From assembly GCA_017525225.1 (NCBI GenBank), contig JAFXTB010000136.1, positions 1 through 43,563 of the forward strand: a stretch of 43,563 nt of DNA, read 5' to 3'. This DNA is from Kiritimatiellia bacterium. GTDB lineage: Bacteria; Verrucomicrobiota; Kiritimatiellia; RFP12; UBA1067. A program made the position numbers and the translations under genes. This document shows positions 39,193-43,563 of this stretch, in pieces. Below the pieces are notes generated by a model. That model saw nothing but the letters and a program-made list of their open reading frames with translations, made no database searches and was not told where the DNA came from. The stretch's first letter is position 1. Each line of letters opens with the position of its first letter.

Positions 39193-41049
39193 TCAATTTC
39201 TGATGCGGATGTTGCGGAACTCCACCTTCATGGGCTTTCCCTGGTGGAGCTGGAGCGCAATATGCCCCTTCGCCGGGAAGAATTCCATGCGCGGATCTTC
39301 CACGGAGGTGGTGCGAACACCGTTGATCCACACTGTGATCGTGCGTCCTTCAACCTTCACGCGGATGTCGTTCCATTGTTCTACGCGGTAGAGCCGCTGG
39401 AGGGCCTTGCCGTCCGCAAAGCGCGCGACCTTCTTCTTTCCGGAGGAGTCGATCGCCACATCCGTCCCGCGTTCGCCCACGAGGTGCTGGCGGGGGTGAT
39501 AGAGGAATCCCACGATACTGCCGCCACCGTCCATGTCCGCCTGGTAGCCATTGTCCCTGACGAGCTGCACCGGACAGCGCAACTGGATGCCGCTGTTGGC
39601 CCCCTTCGAAAGACGGAACTCGGCGCGAAGCTCGAAGTCGGAAAGCTCCTCGGCAGTGTAGACGAGATGGTGGTTGGGCTTGCAGGGATGCTCCGCCGTG
39701 GACTCACCCACGATCGCACCGTCGCGCACGGAGAAGAAACCGTCCTGCTGGCTCCAGCCTGCGAGGTCGCGGCCGTTGAATATCGGACGAAACAGCACGG
39801 CCTCGGCGCCTGGCACAGAGCCGCGGCGCTCGAGAGTGTCGAGTATGCGCACCAGCGCCACCCGCTCATCGCCTGTCGCCGCCTGCGCGGCGGCCACAAG
39901 CGACTTCGCCAGCGTTTCCGGCAGGCGCGACGACACGAGGTGCACCTCGTCGTTCTCACGGGTGATTGTGGACATCTCCGGACCATCGCCTATCCGGTAC
40001 GTGAGATGCAGTTCCTTATACTTCCCGGGGGCGGGATCGCGCGCGAAGCCGCCGTGCCCTGCCAGGCGGTTGCCCGCCATTATCGAGCGCGAGCCGCCCG
40101 CCACGAGCGAGCGCACCATGTCCAGCACATCGGCGAAAGGACGCGCAATCGGCTTGCCGTCGGCCCCGGTGACGACATCGTTGCCGTAGTACCCGTACTC
40201 CGCCCTGATCACGGTCACGGCCGCATCGTCCGCCTCGAACATGCGCGTGGCGAGACGGATGATGGAACCGGCGAGACGATCCTCGCGAGGGAACTCCTTC
40301 AGCAAAGCAAGCAGAGCGGAGATATCTTCGGGATCGCAGAGCGTGGCAAGGGATTTGAACACCTCGGTGCGCAACCCGGCGTCCTTCGTCGTACGCGCCA
40401 GCGCGAGGAAACGCGGCAGCAGGGAACGTACGCGCCTGTCGCCTAGTACGCCCACGGCCAGACGCGCCTTCTTCGGGTCGGGACCGTCGACAAACGCGAG
40501 CAGACGCTCCACGATGCCGTCGTTCGGGAAGCCGACAAGCTGGCGACGGGCGAACGTGGCCTCGAAGCCCGTCCCAAGGGCCGCATCCACGAGCGCCGGC
40601 ACGGTGGACAGGTCGCCCATCTGCACGGCGGTCTTCGGGGGAAACGCGGTGATCGCCGCGGCGGCGCCGGCATAGCCTGGCATTACAGGCTCCTTGCGTA
40701 TGCGCAGGGAGGTATCCAGAGCGGCGCGACGCGACGCGTCCTTCACTGACTCGCGCGCTGCGGCGAGCGCGGCCTCGGCCTCTGGACCTGGGATGTTCTG
40801 CAATCCGTAGCGCGCAGCATGGAAGAGCGGCGGCTCGGTAGCGTCTGCGAGCAGCGCGGCCAGCGTCGGCACGCACGCCGCAGTTCCCTTGTGGCATAGC
40901 TCCTGGCAGGCCGTGACCTTGTCGTTGAGGCCGTTCTCCTTCAACACCGCCAGCAGTTCCTGCTCTGTCATGCGGAACGCAGGATGCTTCAGCTCGGCGG
41001 CAAACACCCCCAGGACGGCCAGACAACAAACCATAAATGCTTTCTTCAT
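39193..41049 (-). CDS. HEAT-repeat protein with C-terminal DUF1080 (3-keto-glycoside hydrolase-like) domain
   Basis: 618 residues from ATG 41049, preceded by GAAGGGTGAAGAG and followed by a signal peptide (MKKAFMVCCLAVLGVFAA). Residues about 25-330 are alpha-helical HEAT-like repeats (VPTLAALLADATEPPLFHAA, LRTEVFKSLATLCDPEDISA). Residues about 425-618 are the DUF1080 beta-sandwich, starting LFRPIFNGRDLAGWSQQDG and continuing HHLVYTAEELSDFELRAEFR and WNDIRVKVEGRTITVWING. DUF1080 proteins include hydrolases or lyases that cleave 3-keto-glycosides. The upstream gene encodes a Tat-exported Gfo/Idh/MocA oxidoreductase, the type of enzyme that could make the keto sugar, so the two may work in sequence outside the cytoplasm. 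Confidence 0.85.
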   Translation of the reverse strand: MKKAFMVCCLAVLGVFAAELKHPAFRMTEQELLAVLKENGLNDKVTACQELCHKGTAACVPTLAALLADATEPPLFHAARYGLQNIPGPEAEAALAAARESVKDASRRAALDTSLRIRKEPVMPGYAGAAAAITAFPPKTAVQMGDLSTVPALVDAALGTGFEATFARRQLVGFPNDGIVERLLAFVDGPDPKKARLAVGVLGDRRVRSLLPRFLALARTTKDAGLRTEVFKSLATLCDPEDISALLALLKEFPREDRLAGSIIRLATRMFEADDAAVTVIRAEYGYYGNDVVTGADGKPIARPFADVLDMVRSLVAGGSRSIMAGNRLAGHGGFARDPAPGKYKELHLTYRIGDGPEMSTITRENDEVHLVSSRLPETLAKSLVAAAQAATGDERVALVRILDTLERRGSVPGAEAVLFRPIFNGRDLAGWSQQDGFFSVRDGAIVGESTAEHPCKPNHHLVYTAEELSDFELRAEFRLSKGANSGIQLRCPVQLVRDNGYQADMDGGGSIVGFLYHPRQHLVGERGTDVAIDSSGKKKVARFADGKALQRLYRVEQWNDIRVKVEGRTITVWINGVRTTSVEDPRMEFFPAKGHIALQLHQGKPMKVEFRNIRIRN

Positions 41050-41067
41050 CTCTTCACCCTTCACCTG

Positions 41068-41099
41068 ACTATTCACTATTCACTATCACCTATTCACTA
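41068..41099. repeat. Short tandem repeats between the oxidoreductase stop and the DUF1080 gene
   Basis: On the minus strand GTGAATA occurs three times, with a related GTGATA unit between. The array starts at the TAG stop of the oxidoreductase and ends just before the ribosome-binding site of the next gene. It contains stop codons in more than one frame. Replication slippage here could alter spacing. Confidence 0.5.
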
Positions 41100-42419
41100 G
41101 ATTATCTGCCAGCCTTCGCGCTGGGCGCGGGAGAGCATGCGGTTGGCCTCGGGATCGCCGACGAATTCCTCCTTCACGGGATCCCAGGTCATGTCGCGAC
41201 CGAGCCACTGGGCGATGTTGGCGCAATGGACGGTCGTCATCGAACGGTGCATCATCACCGGGTTGGCGATGGTCTTTGTGCGCGATTTCACCGAATTGAG
41301 GAACTGGCGCAAGTGATTCTGGCCGGTATAGCCCGTCCGCACGCAGTAGTCGGCAAGGATCTTCTGGTAGTCGGCAAGCAGGGACGGCCGCGAAACCTCT
41401 GGCATCGTGTAGCCATCCGCGCACGAGACCCACCCCTCGCTGCCCACGTAGCGGACGCCGCACGTGCCGCGCCATCCACGCTGCACCGTCACCATCTCCA
41501 CGCCGTTCGCAAAGCGCATGCGAAGGCCATCGGGAACGGGAGTGCGCAAGCTTGGATAGAACACGGGCGACGTGTCTTCCATGCCAAGGGCGTCATGGCA
41601 CTGGGCGAACGTGTGCGAGCCCCATTCGCCTATGATGCCGGTATAGAGGTCGTGGTCACGGTGCCAGGCGCCGCGCAGATATGAACTGTTGTACGGACGC
41701 CACGCGCATGGACCGAGCCAGGCGTCCCAATCCACCTCCTCACGCGGCGGCTGAGGCTCGGCCGGCAGCCATTGGCGCGACAGGTTGACGTTGCCGCCGG
41801 GCGCAAGGTGGGCGTAGACGGTCTTGACCTCGCCAAGTCGACCGAGGCGGACAAGTTCGTTGCAGACGACGAAGTTCGGCTCGCTGAGGCGCTGCATGCC
41901 CGCCTGATAGACGCGTCCGAACCTCCGCGCCGTGGCGACCACGGCCTGTCCTTCGCGCACGGTCATGGACGCCGGCTTCTCGGTATACACATCCTTCCCT
42001 GCACGCATGGAAAGGATGGCGACACCGGCATGCCAACGGTCGCCGGTAGCGGTGAGGATGGCATCGATGTCCGGCCGCGCCAGCACCTCCTTCATATCGA
42101 TGTACTGAGCGCAGTCCCTGGTGCCATAGTGCTTGTCGACGAGGTCCTTGACCGCATCGCGGCGCTCCTTGCGCACATCGCAGATGGCTACGAACTGGAC
42201 ATCTCTCTCCGGCAATACCCAGCCGCGCAGATCGCTGATCCCGCGTCTTCCAATACCGATGGCGGCCATGACGATACGGTTCGAGGGTGCGACGGTACCA
42301 TCGAGTCCCAGCGCGGAGGCGGGCACGAGCCATGGCAGCGCAAGCGCATCGCCCGCGCCGCCTAGAAACGAACGGCGGGACACCCCAGACCGTAAGGATT
42401 TAGAGACCTTGTTTTCCAT
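41097..42419 (-). CDS. Tat-exported Gfo/Idh/MocA-family oxidoreductase
   Basis: 440 residues from ATG 42419; an ATG at 42428 is in frame but overlaps the -10 element. A frame open far upstream crosses the tRNA genes and is not coding. The Tat signal is SRRSFLGGAGDALALPWLVP. The Rossmann part is MAAIGIGRRGISDLRGW, then ICDVRKERRDAV, and the family catalytic-region motif YTEKPAS is near residue 148. The C-terminal alpha/beta domain contains WDAWLGPCAWRPYNSSYLRG, common in exported PVC members. It probably oxidises or reduces a sugar hydroxyl with bound NAD(P). It is first in the operon with DUF1080, ribokinase and deoC. Confidence 0.9.
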   Translation of the reverse strand: MENKVSKSLRSGVSRRSFLGGAGDALALPWLVPASALGLDGTVAPSNRIVMAAIGIGRRGISDLRGWVLPERDVQFVAICDVRKERRDAVKDLVDKHYGTRDCAQYIDMKEVLARPDIDAILTATGDRWHAGVAILSMRAGKDVYTEKPASMTVREGQAVVATARRFGRVYQAGMQRLSEPNFVVCNELVRLGRLGEVKTVYAHLAPGGNVNLSRQWLPAEPQPPREEVDWDAWLGPCAWRPYNSSYLRGAWHRDHDLYTGIIGEWGSHTFAQCHDALGMEDTSPVFYPSLRTPVPDGLRMRFANGVEMVTVQRGWRGTCGVRYVGSEGWVSCADGYTMPEVSRPSLLADYQKILADYCVRTGYTGQNHLRQFLNSVKSRTKTIANPVMMHRSMTTVHCANIAQWLGRDMTWDPVKEEFVGDPEANRMLSRAQREGWQII

Positions 42420-42426
42420 GCGCACC

Positions 42427-42432
42427 ATTATA
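42427..42432 (-). promoter_or_regulatory. -10 element giving a leaderless Gfo/Idh/MocA transcript
   Basis: A perfect TATAAT on the minus strand ends 7 nt before the ATG at 42419, so transcription would begin at or beside the start codon. No Shine-Dalgarno precedes that ATG and the -35 is weak. Confidence 0.55.
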
Positions 42433-42478
42433 CAACATATCAACGCGTAATGGGAGAAATACTTTTTCATTTTCCCTC

Positions 42479-42507
42479 TTGCGTGTCCACTGAAGTTATG
42501 ATATACT
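42479..42507 (+). promoter_or_regulatory. Promoter of the tRNA cluster
   Basis: TTGCGT (42479-42484) and TATACT (42502-42507) are spaced by 17 bp and lie 22 bp before tRNA-Gly. No GC-rich discriminator judgement is made. Confidence 0.65.
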
Positions 42508-42529
42508 TGTCGCCGTTTTCGACCAACAG

Positions 42530-42605
42530 GCGAGCTTAACTCAGTTGGTAGAGTGCCACCTTGCCAAGGTGGTTGTCGAGGGTTCGAGTCCCTTAGCTCG
42601 CTCCA
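42530..42605 (+). tRNA. tRNA-Gly(GCC)
   Basis: The cloverleaf is complete. The acceptor stem pairs GCGAGCT with AGCTCGC. The anticodon stem CCACC/GGTGG holds the loop TTGCCAA with anticodon GCC, and the T arm is GAGGG-TTCGAGT-CCCTT. The discriminator is T at 42602, typical of tRNA-Gly, and CCA is encoded at 42603-42605. First of three tRNAs. Confidence 0.96.
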
Positions 42606-42620
42606 GTCGGGACGGTGAAT

Positions 42621-42696
42621 GGGGGCGTAGCTCAGCTGGTAGAGCAAGTGACTCTTAATCACTGGGTCCAGGGTTCGAATCCCTGCGCCCCTACCA
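42621..42696 (+). tRNA. tRNA-Lys(CTT)
   Basis: Acceptor GGGGGCG pairs with CGCCCCT, the first pair being G-U. The anticodon stem AGTGA/TCACT holds loop CTCTTAA with anticodon CTT, reading AAG. The T arm is CAGGG-TTCGAAT-CCCTG. Encoded CCA at 42694-42696. Confidence 0.96.
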
Positions 42697-42715
42697 TTCA
42701 CGGTTGCTGCAACGT

Positions 42716-42791
<76 letters not shown>

Positions 42792-42802
42792 AATACTATC
42801 GA

Positions 42803-42832
42803 AATCGGAGAGAACTCCGATTTTTTCTTTTT
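42803..42832 (+). terminator. Rho-independent terminator after the tRNA cluster
   Basis: AATCGGAG and CTCCGATT pair perfectly around the tetraloop AGAA, followed by a T-rich tract (TTTTTTCTTTTT). This is the clearest terminator in the window. Confidence 0.88.
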
Positions 42833-43171
42833 CATAGATTCGCGTATAAAGCCCAATACACGGGGCTGTTTTGCTTTTGGCGAGTTCTCTGCCGTGTGTG
42901 GCGGAAACCACGCTGCGGGGCTTTACCGGGGCTTTTTCGCCCCTTTTGTATCTCCGCCGCGTGACTTTAGTCAACACGACGTTTTCGAGGGAAAACGCCC
43001 GTTTCTCCGATTCCCTATGCAAACTTCAAGTCTGGTATGCGCACATTCTTTCATAGACCGATTTTGGGCGCAAAGAGAACTTTATGTCGGGAATGTGTGC
43101 AAATGCACACGAGACAGAAACGGCATGGCCGAAAGACCATGCCGCAGGAAGCATTGGATGACGTGAATCGG
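42833..43171. other. Intergenic stretch between the tRNA cluster and the helix-turn-helix gene
   Basis: No convincing gene was found. Open frames across it and the tRNAs give peptides known as tRNA read-through artefacts. It holds a small GGGGC/GCCCC hairpin followed by TTTT at 42928-42947 and two further hairpins at 43095-43144. Short GGGGCTTT-like words recur. It may be the junction between chromosome and an integrated element. Confidence 0.5.
43095..43144. other. Two adjacent perfect hairpins downstream of the helix-turn-helix gene
   Basis: GTGTGC-AAAT-GCACAC (43095-43110) and CGGCATGG/CCATGCCG with an 8-nt loop (43121-43144) lie within 50 bp. Seen from the minus-strand gene they are just past its stop and could end its transcript, though no strong T tract follows. 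They could also be recombination or protein-binding sites. Confidence 0.45.
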
Positions 43172-43561
43172 CTATGCGAGGCCTATCTCCCTCTCCTGTT
43201 CGCTCCAGAGGTCGCTCTTGATGTTGAAGAGCCGCTCGGTCGAGAAATCGTTCGGGAGTTCCTTGGCTATGACCGCACGGAGTATCTTCGGCGAAAGATT
43301 GGCGAGGCGGAGGACGCGAACCACGTATGGTCGGTCCATCTTCAACCCCTCCGCAAGCTCCTTCACGTCGGCGAACGCCCCGCTTTCGAGAAGCCGTGTC
43401 CATTCCCGTGAGCGGGCGAACAATCGTATGAGCGTCCCCGATTCGTCAAGGTCGATGTCGTTCACCTCGCCTTGCCCGACGACGACGAGCCGCCGGCGTC
43501 CGCAGACGGTCTGAAAGCGGATCGGAATCGATACTAGGACGTTCCCGTCTTCAGTTTCCAT
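43172..43561 (-). CDS. Small helix-turn-helix protein of the serine-recombinase-associated type
   Basis: 129 residues from ATG 43561, close to the right edge. The N-terminal strand-rich part (VLVSIPIRFQTVCGRRRLVV) is followed by LARSREWTRLLESG-like sequence and a helix-turn-helix (ADVKELAEGLKMDRPYVVRV). The end is FNIKSDLWSEQEREIGL. Proteins with this layout, often mislabelled as LacI-type regulators or phage-related proteins, commonly lie directly beside a large serine recombinase in phage and mobile elements. By that precedent the recombinase gene should lie just beyond the right edge, upstream on the minus strand. Exact role unknown; DNA binding is likely. Confidence 0.75.
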   Translation of the reverse strand: METEDGNVLVSIPIRFQTVCGRRRLVVVGQGEVNDIDLDESGTLIRLFARSREWTRLLESGAFADVKELAEGLKMDRPYVVRVLRLANLSPKILRAVIAKELPNDFSTERLFNIKSDLWSEQEREIGLA

Positions 43562-43563
43562 GA

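Overview
The window is a GC-rich bacterial chromosome segment (most genes look above 60 percent GC by eye) with long, tightly packed operons. Nearly all genes read on the minus strand. The mix suggests an uncultured member of the PVC group, most likely Kiritimatiellota or a related Verrucomicrobiota/Lentisphaerota lineage: many exported carbohydrate-active proteins, DUF4838-type and DUF1080-type proteins, Tat-exported Gfo/Idh/MocA and amidohydrolase proteins, and scattered single housekeeping genes. This placement is inference from gene content; no rRNA is present to fix it.

Layout. (1) 1-5633: a GntR/LacI-type regulator, a 1449-residue exported hydrolase-like protein and a third exported protein cut by the window edge, joined by ATGA start/stop overlaps behind a strong sigma70-type promoter. 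(2) 5789-7341: a lower-GC island with an AAA ATPase (AAA_14/DUF4143 type). Its promoter is preceded by three direct repeats of 33-bp period. (3) 7356-9682: serA followed by a type II secretion/type IV pilus F-type membrane protein. (4) 9798-12965: pcnB, a TPR membrane protein and a GT4 glycosyltransferase. (5) 13028-14131: a short ilvN-like ACT subunit and aroE. (6) 14186-25993: an apparent seven-gene operon of about 11.8 kb encoding a GH39-like hydrolase, two DegT-type aminotransferases, two amidohydrolases, a GHL10-like protein and a 1316-residue two-barrel hydrolase. One member of each paralogue pair carries a Tat signal and the other does not. (7) 26122-27858: ilvB. (8) 28113-30817, plus strand: a second AAA ATPase (DUF234 type) with a perfect inverted repeat across its promoter, then trhP. 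(9) 30825-33644: grpE, dnaJ and a lipoprotein-like isomerase. (10) 33717-37402: coaX, a GH20 hexosaminidase and a Tat-exported metallophosphoesterase. (11) 37547-42419: a Gfo/Idh/MocA oxidoreductase, a HEAT plus DUF1080 protein, ribokinase and deoxyribose-phosphate aldolase. (12) 42530-42791: tRNA-Gly, tRNA-Lys and tRNA-Phe, followed by a terminator. (13) 43172-43561: a small helix-turn-helix protein of a kind usually found beside a serine recombinase.

How it works together. Much of the coding capacity concerns extracytoplasmic breakdown and remodelling of complex or aminated glycans. Around it lie amino-acid synthesis genes (serA, aroE, ilvB, ilvN), chaperones, RNA-processing genes and tRNAs. 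Two ATPase/nuclease-like genes, each with its own repeat-decorated promoter, and the right-edge helix-turn-helix gene are the mobile or accessory part. The aminotransferase/amidohydrolase/glycosidase operon is the best candidate for an undescribed pathway. No substrate can be named from sequence alone.
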